64,000 nucleotides of DNA. Origin: JAENVU01 sp031422675 (lineage in GTDB: Bacteria; Actinomycetota; Acidimicrobiia; IMCC26256; JAENVU01). Made by a program: the position numbers and the translations under genes. Below are positions 53,052 to 62,485 of the stretch, piece after piece; position 1 is the stretch's first letter; every line of letters starts with the position of its first letter. Under the pieces are notes generated by a model. That model was not told the DNA's origin, searched no databases, and saw only the letters and a list, made by a program, of their open reading frames with translations. The stretch lies in NCBI GenBank assembly GCA_031422675.1, contig JANPMG010000002.1:4881-68880 (forward strand). Direction: 5' to 3'.

Positions 53052-53768
53052 TCAGACCGAGGCGGGATCGCGCGTGGAATCGCGGATCTCGGTGTCGGTC
53101 TCGATGCGACCATCGCGCATGAACACGATCCGATCCCCCGCTTCGGCCACATCCCGGTCATGGGTCACGAGCAGGATGGTCTGGCCGTTGGCATGGAGTC
53201 GACGGAACAGTTCGAGCACCTCGTGCCCACCCTCGGAGTCGAGCGCGCCGGTCGGCTCGTCGGCGAGGAGCAGCGTCGGTTCGTTGGCGAGGGCGCGCGC
53301 GATGGCGAGCCGCTGTCGTTGCCCGCCGGAGAGGACCCCGGGCGCGTCCTTCGCCTTCTCGGCGAGGCCGAGCAGGTCGAGGAGATCCCGAGCCCGGGTC
53401 TCGGCTTGTTTGCGGGGCGCACCGGCGATGACCGCCGGGAGCGTGACGTTCTCGAGCGCGGTCATCCCCTCCAGGAGATTGAAGAACTGGAACACGATCC
53501 CGATATGGCGGCGACGCATGATCGCGAGTTCGTCCTCGGTCTGGCCGATGAGGGACTCCCCGGCCACTTCGAGCGTGCCGTCGGTGGCGGCGTCGAGTCC
53601 GGCGACCAAGTTCAACAAGGTCGATTTCCCACACCCCGACGGCCCCATGACGGACACGAAGTCGCCGCGGTGCATCTCGAAATCGACGCCGCGCAGCGCC
53701 CGCACCGGGGCACCTTCGGACTCGAAGTTCTTGCGCAGTCCCTGGGTCCGTACGACGACGTCAGTCAC
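53052..53768 (-). CDS. ABC transporter ATP-binding protein, LolD/MacB type
   Basis: A 238-residue ATPase subunit of the lipoprotein/macrolide-export family: Walker A GPSGCGKST, Q-loop FQFFNLLEG, signature LSGGQRQRLAIARAL, Walker B LLLADEPTGALD and H-loop LVTHDRDVAE. It normally pairs with an FtsX/MacB-like permease, but none is encoded in the window, so it is an orphan. It sits between the kinase and the receiver-cyclase gene on the same strand, 55 bp after the latter. Confidence 0.93.
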   Translation of the reverse strand: MTDVVVRTQGLRKNFESEGAPVRALRGVDFEMHRGDFVSVMGPSGCGKSTLLNLVAGLDAATDGTLEVAGESLIGQTEDELAIMRRRHIGIVFQFFNLLEGMTALENVTLPAVIAGAPRKQAETRARDLLDLLGLAEKAKDAPGVLSGGQRQRLAIARALANEPTLLLADEPTGALDSEGGHEVLELFRRLHANGQTILLVTHDRDVAEAGDRIVFMRDGRIETDTEIRDSTRDPASV

Positions 53769-53823
53769 GAAAATGCCCTTCTGGTTCGGCGGTTTGGTTC
53801 GGCGGTGCGGTCTGTGGTTCGAG

Positions 53824-55131
53824 TCATGGTCCGAGTCCTTCGATGCGGAACGCGCGGACGGGGGTCTGGCGACCCTTCACGAGCTGCTCGCCGAGGTCGT
53901 CATGCGCCGGCACGGTCTCGAGCGCGTCGAGGGTCGACTTCGCGACGACAACACAGCCGGCCGGTCGAGCCAGATCCTGGAGTCGTTGCGCCAAGTTCAC
54001 CGTGTCGCCGACGAGCGTGTACTCGAGGTGCTCTTCGGATCCGAGCATCGCCGCGGCGACGAGACCGGTGGAGATTCCGATTCCGAGTCCGAACGGTGCG
54101 AGGCCGCGCTGCGCCCAGTCGCCATCGAGTTCGACCTGGGCGCGGATCATGGCGAGCGCAGCGTCGAGACCGCGCTGCGCGTGGCTCGGTTGAGGAACGG
54201 GCGCACCGAAACATGCCATCACCGCGTCCCCGACGAACTGCATGACCGTGCCGTCACGGTCGAGGATCGCCCGGTTCATCGCGGCGCGATGTTCGTTGAG
54301 CTGGCCGGCGAGCGCGCTCGGGTCCGCCTGCTCGGCAATGGCCGAGTAACCGCGTACGTCCGACATCAACACCGTGACCGTCAACTCCTCGGTCTCGCCG
54401 ATCCGGCCGCCCCCGGCGCGAACTTTCGCGGCGACGCCGGTCGGCAACGATCGACTCAGTGTCTCGCCCTGCTCTTCGCGATCGACGATCGCTTGGTGGA
54501 GGAGACGGAGCCGGCGCAACGCGCTGGATCCCCCTGTCCTGGCTTCCTCCGAGAGCTTGACGAACATCGCTTCCACCGCAGTTGCGATCGCGGCCGGCGT
54601 CGTGCGCTCCATTGCCGCGATGGCCTTGATCGGCTTGCCCTCGGCGACGAGTTGGAGCAGCCGATCCTGCTCTGCGCTGAGGCCGCTGTCCTGCGCGACA
54701 GGCGAGACGATCGCGGCGACGATCTTGGGGTCGAGCAGCGATCCGCCCGCCGCGACTTCGCGCACACTCCGCGCGAGCTGGTCGCCCTCCGCGATGCTGT
54801 CCTTCAGAAGGTAGGCGTAGCCCGCGGCACCGTCGGACAGCAACGCCACCGCGTACTCGGGGTCGTCGTACTGGGACAGGACCACCACCCCCATGCCGGG
54901 GTGGCGGCGGCGCAGCTCCTTGGCCGCATCGATGCCCTCCTGCTGGAACGTCGGTGGCATCCGAATGTCGGTGACCAGGACCTGGGGCGCGGCGTCGGTT
55001 GCACCGGTCATCAGCGTTTCGTAGTCGCCGGCGACGCCGACGATCTCGATGTCGGATTCCATGGTCAGGAGCGCCCGCACGCCCTCCCGGACGATGACGT
55101 TGTCGTCGGCGAGGAACACACGGATCGGCAC
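53824..55131 (-). CDS. response regulator fused to class III nucleotide cyclase
   Basis: A 435-residue signalling protein. Residues 1-120 are a receiver (D9/D10, phospho-acceptor D55 in LVTDIRMPP, K110 in GYAYLLKDS). Residues about 150-195 (LSAEQDRLLQLVAEGKPIKAIAAMERTTPAAIATAVEAMF) look like a LuxR helix-turn-helix that has lost its basic recognition pattern. Residues about 240-420 are an apparently complete cyclase domain, with VLMSDVRGYSAIAEQ, VGDAVMACFGAP and YTLVGDTVNLAQRL. Phosphorylation would thus control cAMP production. GTG 55131 is the start that fits the receiver; upstream codons overlap the divergent gene. Confidence 0.88.
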   Translation of the reverse strand: MPIRVFLADDNVIVREGVRALLTMESDIEIVGVAGDYETLMTGATDAAPQVLVTDIRMPPTFQQEGIDAAKELRRRHPGMGVVVLSQYDDPEYAVALLSDGAAGYAYLLKDSIAEGDQLARSVREVAAGGSLLDPKIVAAIVSPVAQDSGLSAEQDRLLQLVAEGKPIKAIAAMERTTPAAIATAVEAMFVKLSEEARTGGSSALRRLRLLHQAIVDREEQGETLSRSLPTGVAAKVRAGGGRIGETEELTVTVLMSDVRGYSAIAEQADPSALAGQLNEHRAAMNRAILDRDGTVMQFVGDAVMACFGAPVPQPSHAQRGLDAALAMIRAQVELDGDWAQRGLAPFGLGIGISTGLVAAAMLGSEEHLEYTLVGDTVNLAQRLQDLARPAGCVVVAKSTLDALETVPAHDDLGEQLVKGRQTPVRAFRIEGLGP

Positions 55132-55285
55132 CCGATCAGCATTCCTGCTCGGCGCGGCCGGAGCAAGGTGGTTCGTGCCCGCATCCGTGGTGGGGCTATC
55201 ACCCCCACGATGTTGGGGCTTGCGCCCTCGATCGCGGGCCGGCTCGGCCGTACCGTGAGCTTCGCCGGCCCTGGAGGGAGACGAC

Positions 55286-56284
55286 ATGCGTATCGAGAGT
55301 TCGGTCACATCCGTTTCGTGGATCCCGTCCGAAGCCGTGAGCGGCTTGAACAGGGGAGCCTTCGAATCTGGGTTCACGCACTACGACAACCCCCCGCCGG
55401 AGCGGATCGCGAACCTCGCTGCGCTCGGTGACGCGGACGGGTTCCGGTTCGCCAACCGGCTCGCGGCGTGGATCGACGTCGACGCCGATGGCCGGATCGC
55501 GGACGCGGGTTACGCCGGTGGGGGTGTGATGGGGGCGACCACGATTCGTCTCGGTCCGAAAGCCGCGACGTTCGAAGCGGTTGCCCTCGATGATCTCCAG
55601 ACTGATGTGGTCCGCCTCGGACACGCGGTGCGCTTCGTGCAGACGACGGGCGGCAGAACCGCGCTCCCGGCGCCGCGTCGCGTCAACCGGCCACCCTTCG
55701 TGCAGTTCCGGGCGCCGACGGTGTGGACCACGCTCGCGCTCACGATCCGCACCGACGGAACGACCGAACACGAGGTGGTGGGCGCGAGCAAGTTCCCGCG
55801 CCACTGGATCTATGACGCGCGCCTCGAGCTGGTGGAGAAGATCGGACTCGCGGACTTCAAGGGGTGGTACCGCAACTCGTTCGGGCGCAAGACGCCGTGG
55901 GGGAATGAGAACTCGCCGGCGCTGGTGACGGCGGTCGAGACGGCACTCGAGCGACGCCTCTCCACCACGATCATGCGCGGTGGCACGAAGCCCGACGTGC
56001 GGACGGTGAAGGCCGGTGCGACGCTGGTCAGACAGGGTGACCCCGGGGACGAGTTGTTCCTCGTCCTCGACGGCGTGCTGCGGGTCGATGTGGACGGTGT
56101 GGCCATCGGCGAACTCGGCCCGGGTGCGGTGCTCGGCGAGCGGGCCGTGCTCGAAGGGGGTACCCGAACCTCCACCTTGACCGCGGCGACGAAGTGTCGG
56201 ATCGCGGCGGTGCCGGCGGATCTCCTGGACCGTGAGGCTCTCGAAGCCCTGCGCACCGGCCACCGCCGCGAGGCGAAGGATTGA
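55286..56284 (+). CDS. protein with C-terminal cyclic-nucleotide-binding domain
   Basis: A 332-residue protein. The first 230 residues are of unknown type, with polar, beta-rich sequence (FQTTGGRTALPAPRRVNRPPFVQFRAP-like segments). The last 100 form a CNB domain: VRTVKAGATLVRQGDPGDELFLVLDGVLRVDVDG, then IGELGPGAVLGERAVLEGGTRTSTLTAA, with the phosphate-binding GE-R-A motif. There is no DNA-binding domain, so it is not a CRP. It is divergent from the receiver-cyclase gene, 154 bp apart, and is a plausible direct sensor of its product. Confidence 0.82.
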   Translation: MRIESSVTSVSWIPSEAVSGLNRGAFESGFTHYDNPPPERIANLAALGDADGFRFANRLAAWIDVDADGRIADAGYAGGGVMGATTIRLGPKAATFEAVALDDLQTDVVRLGHAVRFVQTTGGRTALPAPRRVNRPPFVQFRAPTVWTTLALTIRTDGTTEHEVVGASKFPRHWIYDARLELVEKIGLADFKGWYRNSFGRKTPWGNENSPALVTAVETALERRLSTTIMRGGTKPDVRTVKAGATLVRQGDPGDELFLVLDGVLRVDVDGVAIGELGPGAVLGERAVLEGGTRTSTLTAATKCRIAAVPADLLDREALEALRTGHRREAKD

Positions 56285-56341
56285 CTCGACTCACTGATCT
56301 CGACGAACCGTATGAATCGGATGAAACCCGATGAAAAGCTC

Positions 56342-56357
56342 TCCCCATAAATGGGGA
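56342..56357. repeat. small hairpin after the CNB gene
   Basis: TCCCCA-TAAA-TGGGGA is a perfect 6-bp stem with a 4-nt loop, 58 bp past the CNB stop codon. It may end that transcript or form part of the leader of the next gene. It lacks a T-tract. Confidence 0.5.
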
Positions 56358-56400
56358 TATCGGCCTATCTAGTGCGTACAGCCCGAGACAGTTGGAACCC

Positions 56401-56450
56401 GACAAACGTACTATCGACTCCTTCTTCGGGCGATAGGGAGTTTGTCAGTG
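56401..56450 (+). promoter_or_regulatory. leader hairpin that encloses the ribosome binding site
   Basis: GACAAAC (56401-56407) pairs perfectly with GTTTGTC (56440-56446); inside, CTATCG (56411-56416) pairs with CGATAG (56431-56436). The Shine-Dalgarno GGGAG (56436-56440) lies within the 3' side and the GTG start (56448) just beyond. CTCC at 56418-56421 could alternatively pair with GGAG. This predicts control of translation by leader folding. Confidence 0.5.
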
Positions 56451-59400
56451 GTTGGTACAGCACGTCGTCTCTTCGCGGCCTTCGCCGGTGCGACCGTCGT
56501 TCTCTCCGGGCTGGCGGGACTCGGACTGGCGGGACTCGGGCCGGTCGGAGTCGGGCCGGCCGGCGCGGCGCCGACCGCCGGGATTCCGTCATTGTCGCTG
56601 AATCGCGCGTACACCACGGCACCGTTCGCCGGTACTGCAACCGCCGCGTCGGGGCAGGAGGGTTCCGCCTTCGTCCCGGCCGACAACGCGGTGTGGTTGG
56701 CGGACCCCACTAAGGCGTACGAAGTGGACGCCACCACCGACGCGTTGCGGCGGGTCATCCCGACCGCGAACTTCACCAACGCGCTCCCGGTCGGGGGGGT
56801 CGGTGCACCCGCCGGCGCCAGCCGCAGTGATTCCTTCGCCGCGGTGGCGTACGACCCGAGCGCGGACGCGCTCTATGTGTTCTCGCGCAACTGTTGCACC
56901 GCGCTCGGCCTGGACCCGACGGTGTTCCGCCTCCTGCGGGACGGCGGCGGCGCGTTCCAGGTCGAGTCGTATCAAGCCCTGCCCGCGGGTATCGACCCGA
57001 AGGGTGCCGGCTACCGCGCCGGCGTCGGCCTGTACTTCGGCAAGGGCGCCAAGATCCGGACGTACGACTACGCGACGAACGGCCTCGGCGCCGACATCAC
57101 CATCCCCGGCATCGATGCCGCCGTCGGCGGTATGGCGTTCTCGCCGGACGGCAACGACCTGTACCTCACCACGTTCGTGGCTGCGGTCAGTCCCAACCCG
57201 GCGAGCATCAAGCTCGTGCGAATCAACACCGCCACGTGGACGGTCGTGCCGAACTGGAATCTCGACCTGACGTCGTTCGGTGTCCTCGACCCCCGGGCGG
57301 TCGAGCTGGTGGGTGACCAGATCTACGTCTCCGACGGCGGTGCTCGTCCGGCCGGCGATCCGTTGCGGCGGGCCGTCTTCGTGTTCGACGTGTTGGACCT
57401 GAGCGTCCAACCGACCGCATCCTTCAGCGCCACCCCGGTCGCGGGTCAGTTCCCGCTTCCGGTGCAGTTCAGCGACACGAGTCAGGGCGGTCCCACGAGT
57501 TGGGCATGGGACTTCGGCGACGGCGCCACGTCGAACCTCACGAACCCGACCCACACCTACGCCGTCGCCGGGAGCTACACGGTCACCTTGACTGTCACGA
57601 ACTCGAAGGGCACCGACACCTCGACCCGGACGGATCTCGTCACGGTCCAGGATCAGCTCCCGATCGCGGGCTTCACCGCCACCCCGACCACCGGCCAGTA
57701 CCCGCTGGCGGTCGACTTCACCGACACGAGCGTCAAGCACCCGATCTCCTGGGCGTGGGACTTCGGCGACGGTTCGACGTCGACGGCGCAGAACCCGTCA
57801 CACACCTACGCCAATCCCGGCAACTACGCCGTGTCGTTGACCGTCACCAACGGCACGGGCTCGAACACGCGCGTGCGCTCGGACTTCATCCACGCCGTCG
57901 CCGGTACCACCACGTTGACGCCCGTCGCGGACTCCTACGTGCGCTCGGACCAGGCCAACGCGAACTTCGGGACCCAGACCACGCTCCAGGCCCAGTTGAA
58001 CTCAGCGTCGTACCAGCCGTTCGTCCGATTCGATGTTGGTTCACTTCCGCAGCAGCCCACCAGCGCGACGCTGCGATTGTTCGTCACCGACTCGGGTACG
58101 ACGACCGGGGTCCTGCGCCAGACCACCGCGACCTGGGGTGAGGCGGCCCTCACGTGGAACAACAAGCCGTCCACGACCGGGCCACAGATCGGGACCGCCG
58201 CGGTTCCGACTGCGGGGTCGTGGGTCGAACTCGACGTGAGTTCGGTGGTCACGACCGCGGGCGCGTACGGCTTCGTGCTGACGAACAACAGCTCGGACCC
58301 GGTCGCCTATTCGAGCCGTCAGGGCGCAAATCCGCCCCAGCTGCGACTCACGTTCGCCACCGCGCCGACGACCAACCTCCCGAACCCGCCGAATGTCGGG
58401 CTGCGCCTCAACCGCGCGTTCACCACGTCGCCGTTCCGCGGCACCGCGACGTCGGCCCGTGACGAAGAAGGTTCGGCCTACGTCCCGTCCGACAACGCGC
58501 TGTGGCTCATGGACGACAACGCCGGTCGCATGTACGAGACCGATGCCACCACCGGTGATCTGCGCCGCGTGATCCCGACCGCCGACTTCACGAATGCCTT
58601 GCCGGTTGGCGGCGGTGCCGCAGCGGGACCGACGCGTACCGACGACCTCGAGTCGTTGTCCTATGACCCGACCACCGACACGCTCTACGTTGCAAGCGGC
58701 AACTGTTGCGGGGTCGCGCCGTTCAACCCCACGATCTTCGAACTGACTCGTGACGGCGCCGGCCGATTCCAGGTCAAAGACTTCAACGCGCTGCCCGAAG
58801 GCACTGATCCCACCGGCTCGGCGTGGCGCGCCGGTCCCGGCGGCGGGATCCACTTCGTCAAAGGTCAGAACATCACCCCGTACGACTTCGCCACCAACAC
58901 GGTCGGGACCCCGATTCAGGTCCTGGGTGTGGATGTCGGGCTCGTGGGTGCAACGTTCACCCCCGACGGGCAAGATCTGCTGGTCACCAGTCACCTGAAC
59001 AAGCTCTACCGGGTGGACCCCTCCACGTGGAGCGTCGTCCCCGGCTGGTCCTTCGACCTGACGCCGTACGGCATCGTCGATCCGCGCGCGGTCGAGGTCG
59101 TCGGTGACCAGTTGTTCATCTCCGATGGGTACGACTCCCGCCCGGTGGGCGACCCACTCCGCTACGCGATCTTCGTGCTGGACATCGTCGACGGCTCGGA
59201 CGCGCCGGTGGCTGGATTCACCGCGTCGCCCACCTCAGGCATTGCGCCCCACGTAACCACCTTCACCGATCGCAGCACCGGGGTCCCGACCGTGTGGCTG
59301 TGGAACTTCGGCGACGGCACTTCCTCCGTGGAGCAGAACCCGGCGCACTCCTACCGCGACGCGGGCACCTACAGCGTCACGCTGACGGTGACGAACTCCA

Positions 59401-61718
59401 AGGGCACCGCGACCACCACCCAGACGGACCTGGTGACGGTCGCCGTCAACCCGCCGCTCCTCAACGCGAAGTTCACCGGCACGCCGACCTCGGGGGTGGC
59501 CCCGCTGGCGGTCCAGTTCACCGATGCCAGCGTCGGCGGAGTCACCGCCTGGGCGTGGGACTTCGGTGACGGATCCACGGAGACGGTTCAGAATCCCACG
59601 CACGTGTACGCCGCCAACGGCACGTACACGGTGAAGCTCACGGTCACGTCGGCGAGCGGCACGAACACCCGTATCCGTTCGAACTACGTGAACGTGGCCG
59701 CGGCACCCGTGACCCTCGCCGCCGCCGCCGATAGCTACGTGCGATCGAACGCGACCGGGTCGAACTTCGGTACCGAAGCCTCCGTCCAAGGTCAGAACAC
59801 CGGTGGCCGGAACGCGGTCGTCTACCAGCCGTACTTCCGGTTCTCGGTAGGAAGCCTGCCCGCCGCGCCGACGAGTGCGAAGGTCCGCCTGTTCGTCACC
59901 AACGCGAGCGCAACGAGCGGTCAGCTCTTCCGGACCGCCTCGGCCACCTGGTCCGAGACCGGGATCACGTGGAACAACCGGCCCGGAACCACGGGCGTGT
60001 CGCTCGGCGCAAGCCGCAACGCGCCGCTCGGCCAATGGGTCGAGTTCGACGTGAGTTCCACCGTCACCGGGCCCGGCCAGTACAGCTTCACGCTGACCAA
60101 CTCGAGCAACGACCTGGTGGCGTACTCGAGTTGGCAGGGCGCGAATGCACCCCAGCTCGTGCTGAGTTTCCCGGCCCCGACGACGAGTGGGGGACTTCCC
60201 GCGCTCGCCACGCCGAGTCTGGCGTTGAGCCGCACGTTCACCGCCGCACCGTTCTCGAACACGAGCGTGCTCGCGCACGACCTCGAGGGTTCGGCCTACG
60301 TTCCGGCCGACGACGCACTCTGGCTCTCGGACGACAACTGGGACCGCGCCTACGAAGTGGACGCGACCACGAGCATCCTGCGCCGCACGCTCGCCCGATC
60401 GGACTTCTCCGAGGCGCTGCCGGTCGGTGGCGTGGGCGAGCCGGCCGGTCTCAGCCGGACCGACGATCTCGAGTCCATAGCGTATGACCCCGTCGGCGAT
60501 GTGCTGTACCAGTTCTCCGGGAACTGCTGTGGCGCGGGTCCGATGGATCCGACCGCGTTCCGCCTACTGCGCGACATCGACGGCAACTTCCAGGTGGAGT
60601 CGTACCAACCGTTGCCCGAGGGGACCGACCCGACCGGCGCGGGATGGCGTCCCGGAAGTGGCCTGTTCTTCACCCACGGCGGCGGTGTCGCCGACTACGA
60701 CTACGCGTCCAACACCGTCGGCGCCACCAACCTCGTGACGGGCGTCAACGGCGGCATGGCCGGCGTGACCTTCACGCCCGACGGCACACAGATGATCGTC
60801 GTCACCACGACCGATCGGTTGCAGGTGATCGACGTCGCGACGTGGACCGTGATGCCGGGGCTCGACTTCGATCTCGCGCCCCACGGAGTGGTCGACCCTC
60901 GGGCCGTGGAACTCGTGGACGGCCAACTCTTCGTCTCCGATGGCGACGACCTCCGCTCGCCCGAGGATCCGCTGGAGTACGCCGTCTTCGTCTTCGACCT
61001 GGCCGAGGCCCCACCCTCGCCGGAGTTCACCGCCACGCCCACCTCCGGTGCCGCACCGCTGACGGTGCAGTTCACGGACGCGACCATCGGTGTCGCGACC
61101 GGTCGGATCTGGGACTTCGGTGACGGCACGAGGTCGATCGCGACGAACCCGTCGCACGTGTACACGTCGGTCGGTCAGTACACCGTGTCACTGGTGGCGG
61201 CGAACGCGAACGGTTCGAACACCGTGACCAAGCCGAATCTGATCAGGACGACGTTCGCTCCAGTGACCACGACTGCGGTGGCGGACAGTTACGTGCGCTC
61301 GGACCGGTCCAGCTCGAACTTCGGCACGGCCACCACGATGCAGGGCTACCGGAAGGGCGGCACCACGTACGAGCCGTACTTCCGGTTCTCGGTCGGCGCG
61401 TTGCCTGCAGCACCGGTCACGGCCAAGGTCCGGCTCTTCGTGACGGACTCGAGCAATGTGACGGGTTCGCTCTATCGGTCGGCGAACACTACGTGGACCG
61501 AGACCGGAATCACGTGGAACACGCGACCCGGCACGATTGGCGCAGCGCTGAGCGCGAGCAAGAACGCGCCACTCGGCCAGTGGGTGGAGTTCGACGTGAC
61601 GACGACGGCCACCGCCGCCGGTGAATACAGCTTCACCCTCACCGGTGCCGGCACCAACCGGGTGGCGTTCTCGAGCCGCCAGGGTGCCAACGGGCCGCAG
61701 CTCGTCCTCGGTTTCTGA
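56448..61718 (+). CDS. giant secreted protein: three propeller/PKD/DNRLRE modules
   Basis: A 1756-residue exported protein. After a signal peptide (LFAAFAGATVVLSGLAGLGLAG) it repeats one module three times: a propeller-like domain of about 280 residues (near 40-320, 645-915, 1252-1520), PKD domains (two, two and one; for example SWAWDFGDGSTSTAQNPSHTYANPG), and a DNRLRE/CBM96-like domain (near 486-640, 1088-1245, 1606-1756; DSYVRSDQANANFGT). Each propeller has a vicinal NCC motif (C149/C150, C753/C754, C1360/C1361). There is no membrane anchor. Likely a surface or matrix glycan-binding protein. GTG 56448 fits the GGGAG site; TTG 56442 is too close. Confidence 0.87.
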   Translation: MVGTARRLFAAFAGATVVLSGLAGLGLAGLGPVGVGPAGAAPTAGIPSLSLNRAYTTAPFAGTATAASGQEGSAFVPADNAVWLADPTKAYEVDATTDALRRVIPTANFTNALPVGGVGAPAGASRSDSFAAVAYDPSADALYVFSRNCCTALGLDPTVFRLLRDGGGAFQVESYQALPAGIDPKGAGYRAGVGLYFGKGAKIRTYDYATNGLGADITIPGIDAAVGGMAFSPDGNDLYLTTFVAAVSPNPASIKLVRINTATWTVVPNWNLDLTSFGVLDPRAVELVGDQIYVSDGGARPAGDPLRRAVFVFDVLDLSVQPTASFSATPVAGQFPLPVQFSDTSQGGPTSWAWDFGDGATSNLTNPTHTYAVAGSYTVTLTVTNSKGTDTSTRTDLVTVQDQLPIAGFTATPTTGQYPLAVDFTDTSVKHPISWAWDFGDGSTSTAQNPSHTYANPGNYAVSLTVTNGTGSNTRVRSDFIHAVAGTTTLTPVADSYVRSDQANANFGTQTTLQAQLNSASYQPFVRFDVGSLPQQPTSATLRLFVTDSGTTTGVLRQTTATWGEAALTWNNKPSTTGPQIGTAAVPTAGSWVELDVSSVVTTAGAYGFVLTNNSSDPVAYSSRQGANPPQLRLTFATAPTTNLPNPPNVGLRLNRAFTTSPFRGTATSARDEEGSAYVPSDNALWLMDDNAGRMYETDATTGDLRRVIPTADFTNALPVGGGAAAGPTRTDDLESLSYDPTTDTLYVASGNCCGVAPFNPTIFELTRDGAGRFQVKDFNALPEGTDPTGSAWRAGPGGGIHFVKGQNITPYDFATNTVGTPIQVLGVDVGLVGATFTPDGQDLLVTSHLNKLYRVDPSTWSVVPGWSFDLTPYGIVDPRAVEVVGDQLFISDGYDSRPVGDPLRYAIFVLDIVDGSDAPVAGFTASPTSGIAPHVTTFTDRSTGVPTVWLWNFGDGTSSVEQNPAHSYRDAGTYSVTLTVTNSKGTATTTQTDLVTVAVNPPLLNAKFTGTPTSGVAPLAVQFTDASVGGVTAWAWDFGDGSTETVQNPTHVYAANGTYTVKLTVTSASGTNTRIRSNYVNVAAAPVTLAAAADSYVRSNATGSNFGTEASVQGQNTGGRNAVVYQPYFRFSVGSLPAAPTSAKVRLFVTNASATSGQLFRTASATWSETGITWNNRPGTTGVSLGASRNAPLGQWVEFDVSSTVTGPGQYSFTLTNSSNDLVAYSSWQGANAPQLVLSFPAPTTSGGLPALATPSLALSRTFTAAPFSNTSVLAHDLEGSAYVPADDALWLSDDNWDRAYEVDATTSILRRTLARSDFSEALPVGGVGEPAGLSRTDDLESIAYDPVGDVLYQFSGNCCGAGPMDPTAFRLLRDIDGNFQVESYQPLPEGTDPTGAGWRPGSGLFFTHGGGVADYDYASNTVGATNLVTGVNGGMAGVTFTPDGTQMIVVTTTDRLQVIDVATWTVMPGLDFDLAPHGVVDPRAVELVDGQLFVSDGDDLRSPEDPLEYAVFVFDLAEAPPSPEFTATPTSGAAPLTVQFTDATIGVATGRIWDFGDGTRSIATNPSHVYTSVGQYTVSLVAANANGSNTVTKPNLIRTTFAPVTTTAVADSYVRSDRSSSNFGTATTMQGYRKGGTTYEPYFRFSVGALPAAPVTAKVRLFVTDSSNVTGSLYRSANTTWTETGITWNTRPGTIGAALSASKNAPLGQWVEFDVTTTATAAGEYSFTLTGAGTNRVAFSSRQGANGPQLVLGF

Positions 61719-61736
61719 GTCCGTCTCGCGCGCGCG

Positions 61737-61770
61737 GTCGGGAGCCGGTCCTTCGGGACCGGCTCCCGAC
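61737..61770. terminator. strong intrinsic-type hairpin
   Basis: A perfect 15-bp stem (61737-61751 with 61756-61770) closed by a UUCG tetraloop, 18 bp after the stop of the giant secreted protein. No T-tract follows. It should insulate the next gene, whose start lies 9 bp beyond. Confidence 0.85.
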
Positions 61771-61778
61771 TCGCACTC

Positions 61779-62384
61779 ATGGCGCTCGCCGATACGATCG
61801 TTGCCGTGGCGCGCGCAACCTTCCCCATCACCGGTGATGCCGAGGCCGATCAGCTGCTCGTGGATGATCCACTCGCGCTGTTGATCGGCATGCTCCTCGA
61901 TCAACAAGTGCCGATGGAATGGGCGTTCCGGGGTCCCGCGCGATTGAAGGAACGACTCGGTGCCCTCGATGCCGGCGCGATCAGTGCCATGGCGCCCGAG
62001 GAGATCGACGCCGTCTTTCGCGAGAAGCCGGCCCTCCACCGGTTTCCCTCGGCGATGGCCAAGCGTACGCACGCGCTCTGTGCCCACATCGTCGCCGAGT
62101 ACCACGGGAAGCCGGCCAAGATCTGGCAGCGCACCAAGGACCCCGAGGTCGTTTTCGAGCGCATCCGCGCTCTGCCGGGCTACGGCGACGAGAAGGCGAA
62201 GATCTTCCTGGCCATCCTGGGCAAACGCCTCGGAGTGGCGCCGGCGGGCTGGGAACGCTGCGCCGGGCCCTTCGGTGATGCCTCGCCCCGTTCGGTTGCC
62301 GACATCGATTCGGCGGAGGCCTTCGCCCGAGTGCGGGCCTGGAAGAAGGAACAGAAGGCCAAAGGAAAATCGAAGGCCCAGTAG
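61779..62384 (+). CDS. HhH-GPD-type base-excision repair family protein
   Basis: A 201-residue helical protein of the uncharacterised HhH-GPD family found in actinobacteria (TIGR03252-like). It has LLIGMLLDQQVPMEWAFRGP, the helix-hairpin-helix IRALPGYGDEKAKIFLAILGKRLG, and a lysine-rich tail (KKEQKAKGKSKAQ). The HhH region lacks the full catalytic Lys/Asp arrangement of Nth/MutY that I could identify, so glycosylase activity is not certain. ATG 61779 starts 9 bp after the terminator hairpin. Confidence 0.85.
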   Translation: MALADTIVAVARATFPITGDAEADQLLVDDPLALLIGMLLDQQVPMEWAFRGPARLKERLGALDAGAISAMAPEEIDAVFREKPALHRFPSAMAKRTHALCAHIVAEYHGKPAKIWQRTKDPEVVFERIRALPGYGDEKAKIFLAILGKRLGVAPAGWERCAGPFGDASPRSVADIDSAEAFARVRAWKKEQKAKGKSKAQ

Positions 62385-62485
62385 GAAGGCGGTGGTTCCC
62401 GGAGATTCGGCCCCGCCCCGACTGCACACCGCGTGCAAACTTCGTTTAGGATGACGGGTCTTCTCGAATCTTTGGGGGTTCCCTC

